Positions 1 to 12,110 of a stretch of DNA of 64,000 nt are shown piece after piece (the stretch's first letter is position 1; the number at the start of each line of letters is the position of its first letter). The notes beneath the pieces are model-generated. The model saw only the letters and a list, made by a program, of their open reading frames with translations, was not told the DNA's origin and searched no databases. Source of the stretch: Polytrichum commune (lineage: Eukaryota; Streptophyta; Polytrichopsida; Polytrichales; Polytrichaceae); the NCBI GenBank assembly GCA_950295325.1, contig OX485805.1, forward strand, positions 13,813,501-13,877,500, written 5' to 3'. The position numbers and the translations under genes are program-made.

Positions 1-731
1 GTGAGTGAGGGAAGAATGAGGGATTATATAGTAAGCTTGAGGGGGTGAGCACCCTCAAGGCTCACGATAAGCCCTTGAGATTTCCTCCTACTTAGTAGGC
101 GCCAATCCTATCTTCTAAGCCTTCCTCCCTCAAATGATCAACAAAGATCCTAATTCGAACATTTAACTAGCCTTGGCTTTCTACCTACCACACTTTACCA
201 AACTTGGGATGCTTCAACCCAAACTTAGCCTCCTTCGCTTTCCGCCGCCATAACTTTCTCCCCTTACTTTCCCAAATCATCGCTCACCACTTAATTCAAA
301 CCACGATGCTTAACTCGTGATTTGATTGGTGCTTTGAGAATTTGCTTATCCTCCACCTTGCATTCTTCCTTGGGCCTTCCCCATTAAGTGGCCATGATGA
401 GGTGGTCCACTTGTGCGCTCCATGTGATCCTCCATTCATCCCAATTCGAATGCACTTGCCTCTTGAGTCACTTTGGTTGTCTCCATCCATTTGTACTAGC
501 CTACTCACTAACTACTCAATCCAAGTTCTCCTTACCTATCCTCATTCATTCAAATCCTTCCGAAGGTAAAAACACAATAACAACTCACATCCTAGCCTCT
601 TACAACATGGTACTTCTAAGACTAACATTTCACTCTTTTTATATTTTTGTGAAGTAACATGCTACTTCAAAGTGCATCAACTAACGTTTCAAAGGTCTAA
701 GACTAAATGTGGGCACCCTTTTGGGCTCACA
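1..731 (-). mobile_element. LTR-like element (copy L6), partial, cut by window edge
   Basis: Read on the minus strand, the element begins at 731 with TGTGAGCCCAAAAGGGTGCC and runs off the window at base 1. Its interior (about 1-100) is the reverse complement of about 3640-3725 in element L1, so the two belong to one subfamily in opposite orientation. The TGTGAGCC start recurs at 3341, 15207, 33586 and 51243. I see no coding capacity, primer-binding site or polypurine tract next to it, so it is most likely a solo LTR. A TIR element is an alternative because both family ends read as TGTGA inverted repeats. Confidence 0.6.
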
Positions 732-2035
732 AGGTGCCTACTATATAACCCATTCTTGACCATTTTTCTACTTTGTGGTACTTTTGGGCCACCCCCTTTC
801 GAGGGAGCCTAAAAGTATCACACAAGCCCTTCGGTGAAGGTGGCCTGCACTTGCAGGTGCCCAAGCCAAACCCGGATGGTAGGTGTATAACGTGAGTAGT
901 TAGATTTTTAAGGGAAATTAAATATGGGTCGTAGTACCTCCAGAGGTTGGGCCTTAGTTCTTTTACTATTGTGGCTCTAAATTCCACTAACCAATTTCAT
1001 GTCTAGTTCTAATCTTAACTTACAACTTATTCTACGCGCAGACGCACCAGCCTTGAAACCAAGGCAATCCTAATTTGTAAATTGGGATGGTTTTGATACA
1101 CACCAACCGGATGTGACTCATACCACCCTAGCTCAATGAACGGAATAACGACAATTTGATGGACCATTCAATTCTTCCTATTTCTTTACTTAATTTTATT
1201 TAGTTTTCTAAACGGGGGAACTTGGCCTAAGTCCCACCCTTCACATAAATTCTTTCTTAATTACTTACTTTCGTTTGCACGTCCTACATCACTACCTTCA
1301 CATATTAGGCATCATCCCTTACCTGGTTGGTGCACCCCTTGCCTCGGAACCTTCTAAGGCCTCGTGCAGGTCCTTTGAAGTTTGAATGACATCTCAAACC
1401 TATTCGGACATCAATGGTTCGAAGGGGATGTCACTCAACTGAGTTAAGTTTCCGATTCGGGTCTCTTGCCAACAAGGGTTTACGATTTATTTTGTATGTT
1501 TTGATTGTTAAATGTGTTTACACTGAATAGACCACGAAATGCAACTTGATGGGACCAGGTTGACAGACAATCTGTACGTTCAACCTGTTGCGCAATCTTC
1601 ATAAATTGGGGCTATTACTCCCAATCTATGGGGCCAACAGCATAATAGTGGATTCGCGAGTCATTAATCCCACCTTTTTACCAACAACATTGGAAGTGAT
1701 TATGTCGGTGATTAATACGACTTACCACATATGAAACTTGGTAATAAATGAAGCTACTACCACAAAACATACCAAGGGTACCGAAAACAATGGAGTTGGA
1801 TATTCCCTTGGCGGTCAAGTAGTCAAGCCACTTGACCTTACGAGATAGATGAGTGGATTTAGAGATGCATACCTTAGCCGCGCTCCCTCCAACCCTAAAT
1901 GAAAGGCTTAAGGTTAGTTAATTTATCTCAATTCTCCTCGGTTGATTTGGGCTTGATGTAGGCTGAGCAGCTACCTCATTCCTTGCTCCACTTCCCGAGC
2001 GTCGATCTTGCCTCCTTCTTTTTAACTAGTTTGGT
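732..2035. other. Gene-free AT-rich stretch
   Basis: No convincing ORF, RNA gene or complete repeat is visible. The first ~40 bases (732-771) resemble 30331-30369, just upstream of unit B, which suggests an old shared repeat edge. The rest I could not assign. Confidence 0.5.
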
Positions 2036-2289
2036 AGTAAGCGTACCTTAGTTAACAATTAAAATATAAAGTATTTATTCTGCACTGTAATTTAATCTTA
2101 AGCATAGTATTTATACTTAATACACCTAATTATCTTTCCAATGATCTAAAAATCACTTTAATCGGATAAAAATGCAAAAGTTATGAGGGTTGGAAGTGTG
2201 AGGTCAATTCAACCGACCCTTGCAACCTACCTATCTATTTTCTAACTTTACAAATTCATAGCACATTCCTTACTACGTGCATCTAGGCT

Positions 2290-2885
2290 TTCTTTATATT
2301 ATTGGAAAGCTATTAACAAGTTCTAACTATGAATATTATGACATCAGTAGGTTAAGCTAATAAAAATTCAACAGACTCCTTGTAACACAACAGTCAATCA
2401 AGAAGGCTTAAACTATATATCTCACCTTCAATAATTCATATCTAATTCAAATCTTAGTCAAATCACACGGTCTATATGACCCTGGAGAGCTATTAAAAAG
2501 ATGTATTTGATACAAATATGTTATTACAAAATTAAGCCGAAGTGAACCCAGCAGATCCACTGTAATTCAGCAGTCAACCAAAAGTTCTCAAAGTATGTAT
2601 CCCGTCTTCCACAATTCATGTCTAATTCAAATCATGCTCAAATAAAATGTTCTAAAGAATTTTGGAAAGCTAAACAAAAATTCTACTTGGAAAAAATATA
2701 ACTTCTTAGAATTAAAATTTCTATTGGGCTTACAAGTCTGATCCAGCAGCCGCTACCCACAAAACCACCCAGTTTTTCTACTCCATCTTTGAAAATTCAC
2801 AACTAATTATCATCTTAACCAAATCACAAATGGGAAACGGCTATGGATAGCTATAGAAAATCTCTCTAAGAGAAAAATGATAAGT
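2290..2885 (+). repeat. Decayed tandem array, unit about 180 bp
   Basis: Phrases such as 'ggaaagctattaa', 'cagcagtcaaccaa' and 'aattcatatctaattcaaatc' recur near 2303, 2481, 2661 and 2843, giving about three and a half degenerate units of roughly 180 bases. Units differ at many positions, so the array is old. It does not match the 75-bp satellite or any other repeat in the window. Confidence 0.5.
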
Positions 2886-3340
2886 ATTTTGTTCTAGCTT
2901 CTGAACTAAGCCTTCAAGGCATTGGCAGATGAGGTCTACAATGCCTCCACTCAAAAGTCTACAATCCAACCTACCTCTACAACAGAAAGGAATAATTTTG
3001 TTGGTGTGTTAATAAAGACACATTCTATTTAGGAGAGAGAGTAGAGGAGTTTCTCAAGCCTTTCTTTTAGGCCATTGAGAATGCATGCTAAGGATTTTTT
3101 CCTAATTACATTGAAGCAGGGCTTCGCCCAAGCATTAGAGGAGGAGAGAGTCCTACAAGGTGGAAGGAGGGGTTTTTAAACCTCTTACAAAAGGGTTGGA
3201 CCTCTCCTCCACCGGATTCATTTTTCAAACCCTTTCCCAAAATTTTGACTCGGGGGTTTTTCCGGTTGAAGTTGCCACCCTCTTGCCGAGGTGGCTCCCA
3301 CGGGAAACCTTAGAAATCTTTCTAATTTTTCACCATCGAG
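2886..3340. other. Gene-free stretch before LTR-like element L1
   Basis: I see no supported gene. The 84-codon ORF at 3160-3414 crosses into the adjacent LTR-like element and shows no recognisable motif. Confidence 0.45.
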
Positions 3341-3989
3341 TTGGTGTGAGCCTAAAATTGATGCCCACATTGGTTGTTAACACTTGTAAAACATTACAAG
3401 TGGTGTTTTGGTGATTTATGATTATTCACAAAAATATAAAAAGAGTGAAGCTTGAAGAAAACTTAGTTTGAAGCATTAGACTTTTGTGGAGTGGATTTAA
3501 GTATGAGAAGGACAAACCTTGGTAAAGTGTGGTAGGTAGAAAGCCAAGGTTAGTTAAATGTTTGAATTAGGATCCTTATTAATCATTTGAGGGAGGAAGG
3601 CTTAGGAGATAGGATTAGAGCCTACAAAGTAGGAGGAAATCTCGAGGACTTATCGTGAGCCTTGAGGGTGCTCACCCCTTCAAACTCACTATATAATCCC
3701 TCATTCTTCCCTCATTCATCATCTCTTTCCTTCGTGCTCCTTGGCACTCCACGTGTTATAAGTGTGGGTGCGTGGGAAGCAAGATAGGAGCACGTGTGTG
3801 TGCATGGATGTAAGGTTAGGAGCCAAGGCTAGTTGGCCTTGAAGAGGGCTTGACCTCTTGTTAGTAATAGTTGGACGTGAATGATTTAAAGTTCAATTTA
3901 TGGCTTTGTTTGAATACTTGGATTTACATTGATTAGCCTTATACTTATGCGGATGTGCAAAGTCTCTTATTGGAGCATTTAGTTTTGTT

Positions 3990-4440
3990 GGACTTCATAT
4001 GAATTTTTGAGAGCCAAAAAACCGAGACTATGTCCAAACTTCCAAAAACTAGTGAAAAAATGTAGGTTCAAAGGGAACAGCATAGAATTGCGACCATATA
4101 CTTTGTGGCAGTAGAAATATTATTGCATATTCATGTACAGGACTTCATTACCTATCCATGGATACCAAGAACTCATTTTTTGGACTTCTTATGAATTTTT
4201 GAGAGCCAAAAAACCGGGACTATGTCCAAACTTCCAAAAACTAGTGAAAAAAGTGCAGATTCAAAGGGAACAGCGTAGAATTGCGACCATATACTTTGTG
4301 GCAGTAGAAATATTATTGCATATTCATGTAGAGGACTTTATTACCTATCCATGGATACCAAGAACTCATTTTTTGGACTTCATATGAATTTTTGAGAGCC
4401 AAAAAACCGAGACTATGTCCAAACTTCCAAAAACTAATGA
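3990..4440 (+). repeat. Tandem repeat, about 192-bp unit, 2.3 copies
   Basis: The block starting 'ggacttcatatgaattttt' recurs with GAATTTTTGAGAGCC at 4001, 4193 and 4386, so the period is 192-193 bases. Copies are nearly identical, implying a recent expansion inside L1. It sits in the middle of the LTR-like element, where sister elements carry unrelated tandem repeats. Confidence 0.85.
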
Positions 4441-4702
4441 CACACTCTTATAGTTTTTGACTTATGATGTTTAGACTTAAAATGTTGGATTCATTAGGTA
4501 GGAAGGGGTGTGTGTAACTTTTGAATGTATTGGTGATTGACCATTGAGGTTGAACTTAGTAATGGAATGTGATGGCCTGTAAAGGAGAGACCACCATAAG
4601 TTACACAAGTATTTGTTAATACTTAAACTTATGTGCTTCATGAAATCAACAAGCGAAGGTTCGTGCAGTAGTGTGGAATCAACGGCGAGGACTCGATTCA
4701 CA

Positions 4703-4759
4703 CGAGGGATATCTTTGAAGGCATGCGTGGCCAAAGCGGCCGGGTGGACTTTAGATAAA
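4703..4759 (+). other. Conserved short coding-like motif in L1
   Basis: The 19 codons read RGISLKACVAKAAGWTLDK. The same motif occurs at 35052-35108 (plus) in L2 and 21390-21446 (minus) in L3. Between L1 and L2 most differing codons are synonymous and the rest are conservative (I/M, L/V, K/R, V/A, D/E). This points to selection on a peptide, but the surrounding frame is short in all three and I do not recognise the protein. Confidence 0.55.
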
Positions 4760-5548
4760 TACAAGGATGTGACATTACCCGAGATTAAGAAGTGTAAGAA
4801 GACATAGTATAGACTTGGCTAAGTTGCGTATATTCCAACGATAGATTGGAATCATACATTGTGTTACAAAGAGAGAAATCTCTACATGTCATTATAAACT
4901 TCTCCATTCGGGCTAGGACGAAATTGAAGGGTGGAGGCTTTTTGGTGACAGTTGGCAAAGGCCAAGTGGGCAAGTAGTCCCCTTGTTCTCTTCCTATTTC
5001 TCTTCAAAAGTCTTCAAGCTGATTTCGTCTTCTTACGCCGAACACCTCCAATAGTCTTATGTGGCTCTACACTAACTAATAAACTAACATTTGCTTAGCT
5101 AGCATCTACTAACATTTGCTTAGCTAGCATTTACTAACTTAAACCTTAGCTAGTTGTTTTTACTAGCTAGCATATTTTTTTTCTACTTTGCTATCTTCTA
5201 GCACTACTTAGTTTTCATTTTAACCTTCCTTCTTTTAGGCTAAAGACTAAATGAACTAATTTTTCCTAAATTCCCTATCAATACTAACTTCTAATGCTAA
5301 CATTCTAACTAAAAGTGATCCCGCGGAGTGGTGGACCACTCTAAGGGTTCACATACTTCCACAACTTTTTTTACTGCGTTGGCCAGCAAAGCCAGTGTAA
5401 CTCGGCCTTAAATTACTATGCTTGGCAATGCTAATGAGGGGGCCACTTCTACCAATATTTCTTTGACAACGTTAACAACAAGTTCTTAATAAGTTTCAGG
5501 GAGCCTTAATTGAATCCATGCTTTGTGGGGGAGGCAGCTTCACTGCAC

Positions 5549-5860
5549 AAAATATGATATTTAGTATTTTGAGTATATTGAGTGTTGTTACCACCCTACC
5601 ATGCTTAACAATAATTTTTAATTCTTTGACAATTAGTGTTAGACATAAATGTGCCACTACCTTCCCTACTATCACCTCCCTTTTTATATCATTTTTCTTC
5701 ATATCCTTACTAACACTAAATTCAAACATGTAGCTTCCACATATTACCAAGGTTGATATTCAGTGTTTGAATTTATATTTTATGTTACTTACTTTCATAG
5801 GTTATTGACATTTAGTGTATGCGTTCGTATTCGGTGTATCGAACACTATATATCATATTT
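5549..5860 (+). mobile_element. MITE, ACTAAATATGATATTTAGT family (copy 1)
   Basis: This is a ~310-base non-coding element with AT-rich terminal inverted repeats reading AAATATGATATTTAGT and its complement. Sister copies lie at 7647-7972 (opposite orientation), 33241-33539 and 36646-36972. Internal 'acactaaat' and 'attagtgtt' words repeat on both strands. Superfamily is unclear; TA-type ends would fit Tc1/mariner-like MITEs, but I cannot prove the target duplication. Confidence 0.7.
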
Positions 5861-6036
5861 TCTATAGTTAAGCAAAGGCTCCAGTCACGGCACCAAAGAG
5901 TGTGGTGAAGCCCTATTTTGTTTGAGGTCCTTGAAGCTAATTCCGGTGTCAAGTCAAATCTTTACTTGAAATGTAATCTTCAGACTGCAATCTATTCGAC
6001 GGCTTTTATGTTGGATGAATGAGAGGTATTCTCGTA

Positions 6037-6406
6037 TAGATAGATAGATAGAAACTCCGGTCCCTTTTAAGGGGCCAGCGTGAATAAAGTGTCCGTTCGT
6101 AATGCCAATGACCCGATGCCCACCGGACAAGGGGACATGGGGACAATACTACTCTCCCCTTTCGAGGATGGACACTATAGTGACACACTATACTAGTTCC
6201 TAGCTAGCCACTAGTGCCTTGAAGATACCGGACATGGTATCCCCCCAAAGGGCTTTGAAATACCCATACAACAAGGTCCAAGGACCCCCCACCATAGTTG
6301 GGTGGACTAAGGTGGTGAGCACCACGCCGGCATGGGGAATAGAACCCACAACCTCCTCATTGGGGGCCATGAGCCCTAACCACCAAGCCAAGGCCCGTGG
6401 TGCCTT
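6037..6406 (-). mobile_element. tRNA-derived SINE with LINE-type 3' tail
   Basis: On the minus strand the element starts near 6406 with a pol III promoter: an A-box-like TGGCTTGGTGGTTAGGGC and, about 40 bases on, a B-box-like GGTTCTATTCC, as in a tRNA head. Its 3' half (about 6037-6200) matches the 3' ends of the LINE copies at 30568-30725 and 42065-42230: a TATAGTGTC block, a CTCGAAAGGG-type block, CTTTATTCAC, a hairpin (GGTCCC / GGGGCC around TTTTAA) and a (CTAT)n tail. It is flanked by a perfect 12-bp duplication, GGTATTCTCGTA, at 6025-6036 and 6407-6418. Unit B has the unoccupied site once, at 35408-35419. No coding capacity is expected or seen; mobilisation would depend on the partner LINE. 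Confidence 0.85.
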
Positions 6407-6996
6407 GGTATTCTCGTAAACAATAACTCCCTCAAACCTATTCATTCAAGGACATTGTGCTCTTTGATTCCACCAGTACAATGGTGAGTTATTAGGTTCG
6501 TTGGAATGGAGGCCGATCCTACTAGTAGTAGCCATGCTGTAGGTTTTTAATAGCCCGACACCACTCCTAGTGGATGATGATTTGAGCATTAAGAAAACTT
6601 GGGTTAATTCTCATGAACTCATGGTGTGAGAGTAAACCCATGGTTTCATCCACTTTACTTTACGAATTAGTTTCATTGTAATAGATGCCGATACTACACT
6701 AAATATGATATGTAGTGTCACCAATCCCACTTGTCTTGCTCAATACTAATTGTAAATCGTGGTACAGTGTCACCAACACTAAATGTTAACCCAACATTAT
6801 TTGTCATTCCTTGTAATTTTTTTTTTGGGGGGGGGATTAGAGATTTACAGTGTTGCAATTACCATCACTTACCAAGTGATTTTTCATCCGAACGTCAATC
6901 ATCCATGACAATATTTCAGCACTAGAAGCTTTCAAGAGAAGGTAGGGTTTTGGCCAGTGGATGAACTCATCCATCATCCATGACAATATCAGTTCA

Positions 6997-7320
6997 CTTA
7001 GGGCCGGTTTACACTGTGGACCATGAAATCAGACCAAGGTGATGTAAGAGCGATGATTGGTTGTTGAACTCGTCCCGGGATCACTTTGGTTTACACTGAG
7101 GAGAAAATGGCAAAGGGATTGTGGAGGTCGAGGTCCCCAAAAAACAATTTTCAAGGCTTACTAAATGCACTGACATGGTCCAACAGGTTTTGCGGTGAGA
7201 GAGGCAAGAGAGGTGGTGTGATAAGAAAAAGTAGGGGCCCATGGCAGAGAAATGTCATTATGATTTTTTTTAATGAATTTTCTTTTGGGGGGGGCTTTAC
7301 ATACAACTCTTCTCACTAAG
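6997..7320 (+). mobile_element. Truncated hAT-like element (TTAGGG...TTTACAC family)
   Basis: The left end CTTAGGGCCGGTTTACACTG followed by 'tggaccatgaa' matches the ends of the elements at 23408 and 45078. The interior 'ggtttacactgaggagaaaatgg' and 'catggtccaacaggttttg' also matches them. No opposite terminal repeat follows, so the right half is lost. The same truncated copy is present in unit B at 35997-36325. Confidence 0.6.
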
Positions 7321-7646
7321 TAAGGCTCACAAGGCACACATTTTCAGCATCTATATGATGTAATGAGTCTCGAGAAGCAAGTCTAACCTCTATGTGCCTA
7401 GATCATATCGTAGCCCATGAGACATACCATTTCTTCCATGCCCTACCCCTTAAACTTGCTTAATAAGAAGTGTCACTTGAAAAGCTACCATAATGACATG
7501 AAAATCATAGAACACTAAAAATCATATGTAATGTAGTCCATAGTAGTAGGTAGGCTGTAGGTGTGCATGCGTAAGCTTATCTTATTACTTGTGAGCACTT
7601 TGCGGTTGCATTCATGGTAGAGGTTGTTAGCATGAGACTACACTAC

Positions 7647-7972
7647 ACTAAATATGATATCTAGTGTTTGATGCACTAAAAACAAACGTATACACTAAAT
7701 ATCACTAGCCTTATAAAAGTAAGTAAATTAAATGTAAACTCAAACACTAAATATCAACTAAGGTAACATGTGGAAATTACATGCACAAATTTAGTGTTAG
7801 TAAATATACGAAGAAAAAAGTAATAATGATTAAAGGAGAAGGGAGGTGACGGTAGGGAAGGTGACGGTGCATTTATGTTTAACACTAAAATCAAAGAATT
7901 GAAAATTAGTGTTGAGCAAGATAGGGTGGTAACATCACTAAATATAATCAAACACTAAATATCATATTTAGT
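7647..7972 (-). mobile_element. MITE, ACTAAATATGATATTTAGT family (copy 2)
   Basis: This is a 326-base element with ends ACTAAATATGATATCTAGTG and, inverted, ACTAAATATGATATTTAGTG. It is the reverse orientation of copy 1 and has the same internal order. It is also present at the equivalent place in unit B (36646-36972). Confidence 0.75.
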
Positions 7973-8784
7973 ATAGTATTCCTAATTAAAGTGTCAATTC
8001 ATTCAAGCCAGCTCAAGCTCCGAAATTATGAAGAAAGTGACTACAACCCCGATTCGTATTTGCTAACCATCTCATACTAATCGTGTGTTTTATATCCCAT
8101 GAAATGTGGGCTACTTAGGAGAAAGTAACAAGGTAAGACCCATTTACCTTATGTCATCAAAAGGGCAATAACAAAAGGGTAAAGTGTGACACCTTAGTAA
8201 GGACTCAGCCGCACTTGCTAGTCACCAAGCAAATTTCCGTTTCGCTTTCATGCTTGTCGAGCAAAATTGGGTTCACACCGGTAATGCTTAGGTAACCGAA
8301 TTGTTGGCCTCAAGGAGCCCGACTGCAATTGCTACACTAAGTATTGTATTTCGTGTCACCGGTTCTATTTGTCTTGCTCAATACTAATTGTGAACCACCC
8401 ATGTAGTGCAACTAATTCTATTGTCAAATATAGATCAATAATACTATTTAATTACATATTTAATTGAGTGACATTTTGAAATGACGTGGGCCACAAATTG
8501 TAATTTAACGAAGTTGGTGTGATGTTCAAAGCTTGGGCAAGTTGAGCAAAACTTTGGTCAATCAACCTTGACTGCTCTCTTATATTGGTCAACCCAAACT
8601 TGGTTAGCAATAACCAAGGATGTGTGGGCGTGTGGTCAGTTAGCTAGCGTATGAGTTAGTTGATTCTCCTAACTAGGTGGTGCAATCGTGATTTTAGTTA
8701 GCTATAATGTTGGTTAGCTAATCCTCACTAACTCATAAGTTGGCTAATTCTCTTAACTAGGTTGTGCAGTTGGACTCTATGTTG

Positions 8785-10010
8785 GTTTATGTACAACCTT
8801 AACAACATATATTTCATTAACAATCACATATGTCACCCCTCATCCCAACACAACCACCCCGACAAACTATTTATCGCAACCATAGTCCACCAAATTTTAT
8901 GGACCAAACATAATATAACAATACAAAAAAATTAGAGTACACATTGGAATCTCAGACAACGAAATTGCAGACCAACTAGCAAACAAAGGAACCACCCACA
9001 ATAAACCAACCCTACATCCCACATACACATTGCACACACCATACCTTATTGGCTCAACAAAATCCTAGCAAACAAATATCACGGAAAGATCCGTGACCTC
9101 CAAACATACATAAACAAATACCACCGCGAATAAGAACTACATATCGCAAATTCCAAATTCACATACGTCAACAAATGAATGTTTAACGAGCAAGTTGATC
9201 AAAAACTCTCAAACCACTTAAGGAAAGCCTCAAGCATATCTGATGCACAAATTACACAAACCTTACAATTTTGGTACACCCGGTACATGGGAAACCACCA
9301 AAAGAACATTTTATGGCACTAACATATCCCAACCCTCAACTGCACACTTTGCCCCAACCACAAAATAAACACATGGCCACACCTACTCTCCACTTACACC
9401 CACCCACACATAAAAGGCATTCACATAGCCTGACATAACAAAGTAGTACACCAAATAGCCCACACACTCCAATCCAACAAACACACAAGGTGCTATACCC
9501 TAGTAAATGTTTGGCACTGACACAACTGGCCCCAAGACATCACAATCCCGGAATGGTTAGTATAATGCACATGCCTCCCCAAAACATGCATGGCTTGGCT
9601 AAGACCCAACGTATTATGTATACTAGGGCCCACATAGATAGGCATACACCCATCCCCTCAAACCCATCAAACACCATACAATTCATAGAATTCACCTACT
9701 ACCATGATAGATTCCCAAATATTGCCATAGGAGAAAATACAAACAAATATGACCCCCTCATTCAGAAGTTATAAACTATGGGATGGAATGCTAACCCGCT
9801 TATTACCATCACAACAAGGGCACGAGGAGCCGTACACAAATAATCACTCGAAGCCCTAGAAAAACTCAAAATACCGCCTCGAAAAGTTTTAAAAAAAATC
9901 ATGAAACAAGTACATCAAATAGCCATAAAATACCTCACATACCTTGTCCTAAATAATAGAAAGCTCGATAATGACCAAACCCCAATTCACTTGCCCCCAT
10001 GAACCCAAAC
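8785..10010 (+). pseudogene. Decayed 3' end of an RLE-type LINE (unit A copy)
   Basis: Conceptual translation in shifting frames gives an RNase H end (motif of the form H-x-G-I-x-x-N-E-x-A-D-x-L-A) near 8940-8990. An endonuclease C-terminus follows around 9680-9880 (TIQFIEFTYYHDR, then NKYDPLI and GWNANPLITI). Both match the fuller LINE at 30568-33235. Stops and frameshifts are frequent, so this is a dead 5'-truncated copy. Equivalent relics are at about 37770-38960 (B) and 62140-63400 (C), so the insertion predates the duplication. The relic ends near a poly-C run at 10047-10061. Confidence 0.75.
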
Positions 10011-10046
10011 ACCCACGCATGATTCATCAAACATTCACAAACAACA

Positions 10047-10061
10047 CCCCCCCCCCCCCCC
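10047..10061 (+). repeat. Homopolymer C tract
   Basis: C15 here, C10 at 38979-38988 and C14 at 63421-63434 occupy the same place in units A, B and C, so the tract length varies between copies. Confidence 0.9.
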
Positions 10062-11204
10062 TTGAAATTGTTATGTAAAGAAGCCTATCTCATGATAGGA
10101 AGTACGCCTACTTTCTCAATTCATAAAATGGGATCAAGGTAAGGAAGAACATTGCTCTCATTCATGTCAATGCAAATAAAAAGCACGGCTGTTATTTTTA
10201 TTTAATTTATTCTCATGTATGAACTAATTTTATGATAATCTAACGGTCTAACCAACATGCCCGACAGACAAGGAGCTTCTACCGCTTTTCAAAACTTTCT
10301 TTGTATGTAATCTTTTCTCTCAATCACTTGGGGTGGGGGGGGGGGAAGCACTATTCTTTGAAAGCACACACGGGATCTCGTATTAGTCCCCTTATATACT
10401 CAACAAAACAAAATGAAAATAGAAAAAGAAAGGAGAAAAAACACAAACAAACCATTGACTACATAATTGTCTCATGTATGTGTACGGCACTTATAAACCT
10501 TCAAAAGTAAATTACCTTAATTATGCAAACAATGTCTTGGCTTTTAGAAGAATACAAACCATCTCTAATATATATGCTCATAGATCATTTTCTTTTTCTT
10601 TGAGAGCATGTGTGGGAGCCCTTCTAATAACTCCTTATGCACAAAAAGTCTCATGAGCAAAATGAAGACTATGCATACAAATCATAGCCTACATATTAAT
10701 AGTCTTATTGGTAAAGATGCAAAGAAATAACCAACTTCTTTTACTGCAATGTTGAGTAAAAATCCTTAAATAATGAACAACAAATTTGGAAAAAGTCTAC
10801 ATGTGAGCAAAATTCTGTGTGTAAAATCAAAATATTGATATAAAATTTCTTTATTAGAAATTGTCAATTTTATCAGAATACTCTAGTACTAAAGAACTTT
10901 ATGAAACACGTATTGTCAGAGGTTAAAGAATCAACAAATATAACAACTTTTATGAGAGTCTTAAGTGGATATCATTAAATACTTTATCATTTGAGAACCC
11001 ACATGTCAAAATAAACAATATTTAAACATGAAAAAATGGAAATTGGCATAAAGTGAATAATTTTGAGAATATATTCTTTGGATTCATCTATAGAGTATTG
11101 TTTTCTAGATTTATCTAGAGTGTTCTCAAAGAAAAATCTCATCCCATGCATGCATGCATAGTACAATGCAATTTCATATGCAATTTATTTTACTTTTATT
11201 TTTG

Positions 11205-12110
11205 TGAAAACTATTTGAAGAAGAGAGAGCATTTTTGCAAGGAATCTACATATAAAAAAGATATCAGTTACTTTTTACAAAAAGAAATGATGAAAGGAGG
11301 GCATTTTGTTGTATGGAGTTTGTAGATGAAGAAACACAATTTATGACATGTACACATGAACACATGCATGATACAATAGGATTATGTACAAAAATTGATT
11401 CCTGTTACTTTTGATGAAATGAAGGCATTTTTATAGAAGATTTGTGGATGAGAAAAACAAACACACCAAAACAATCAATTTTTTTTGGGGGGGGGGGGTC
11501 AATTCGATCATGTCAATTATCTGATCATGGAAATTGTGGATGAAAAAAATCATCCAAATCAAAGATTTATATCTAAAGTGTTGTCAAAGAAAGATCTCAT
11601 AGCATGCATAGTATTGAAAAATACAATTCCATATGCAATTTAATATACTTGTATTTATATGGCAAGTAATTGATGAAAAGAGGGCATTTTTGCATAGAAT
11701 TTGTAATTCAGAATTTACTTTTCTTTTTGAGGAAAGGAGGGCATTTTTGTACGGAGTTAATTACGATATTATCAAAGAAATATCTCATGCCATGCACACA
11801 TCCGCACTAGAACCCAGTGGCCATGGAAGAAAACTCTAGCTTTATTTAGAGTCAAAGTTATGTTTGATAGTCATGCCATCCTATTATTTGTTTTTTACTC
11901 ATATTTTTGATGTGGTCTTTTTTTCATCCACAAATTCATGCATGAATGCCCTCATTTCATCAAAAAAAAATCATAATAAATTAATAAATTAAATTAAGAA
12001 TCCCATGCCATGTCATGCACACATGCACAATATGGTATGATCTTGTACAAAACTTCAGTTATGTTTATATTTTCATAAAAGATTTGATGAAATAAATGCA
12101 ATTCTGCATG
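11205..12110 (+). repeat. Decayed tandem-like block, 'gatgaaaggagggcattttt' units
   Basis: A phrase near GATGAAAGGAGGGCATTTTT followed by 'tagaatttgtggatgaa' recurs at about 11215, 11285, 11410, 11675 and 11725, with inverted or weaker versions near 11945 and 12080. Spacing is irregular. The same block is in unit B (about 40150-41070). No ORF of interest lies within it. Confidence 0.5.

Larger units (their letters stand above)
3341..5350 (+). mobile_element. LTR-like element L1 (about 2.0 kb)
   Basis: It starts TGTGAGCCTAAAATTGATGC and appears to end at ...GGGTTCACA, where homology between duplicated units A and B resumes (5351). Its 5' part shares the 'attcacaaaaatataaaaag' block with elements L2, L3 and L5, and its 3' part carries the short conserved coding-like motif at 4703-4759. 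It contains a 192-base tandem repeat at 3990-4440. No internal gag-pol, primer-binding site or polypurine tract adjoins it, so a solo LTR is the simplest reading. The right edge is less certain because the CACCCGGACTAC tail of L2 and L4 is missing here. Confidence 0.55.
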
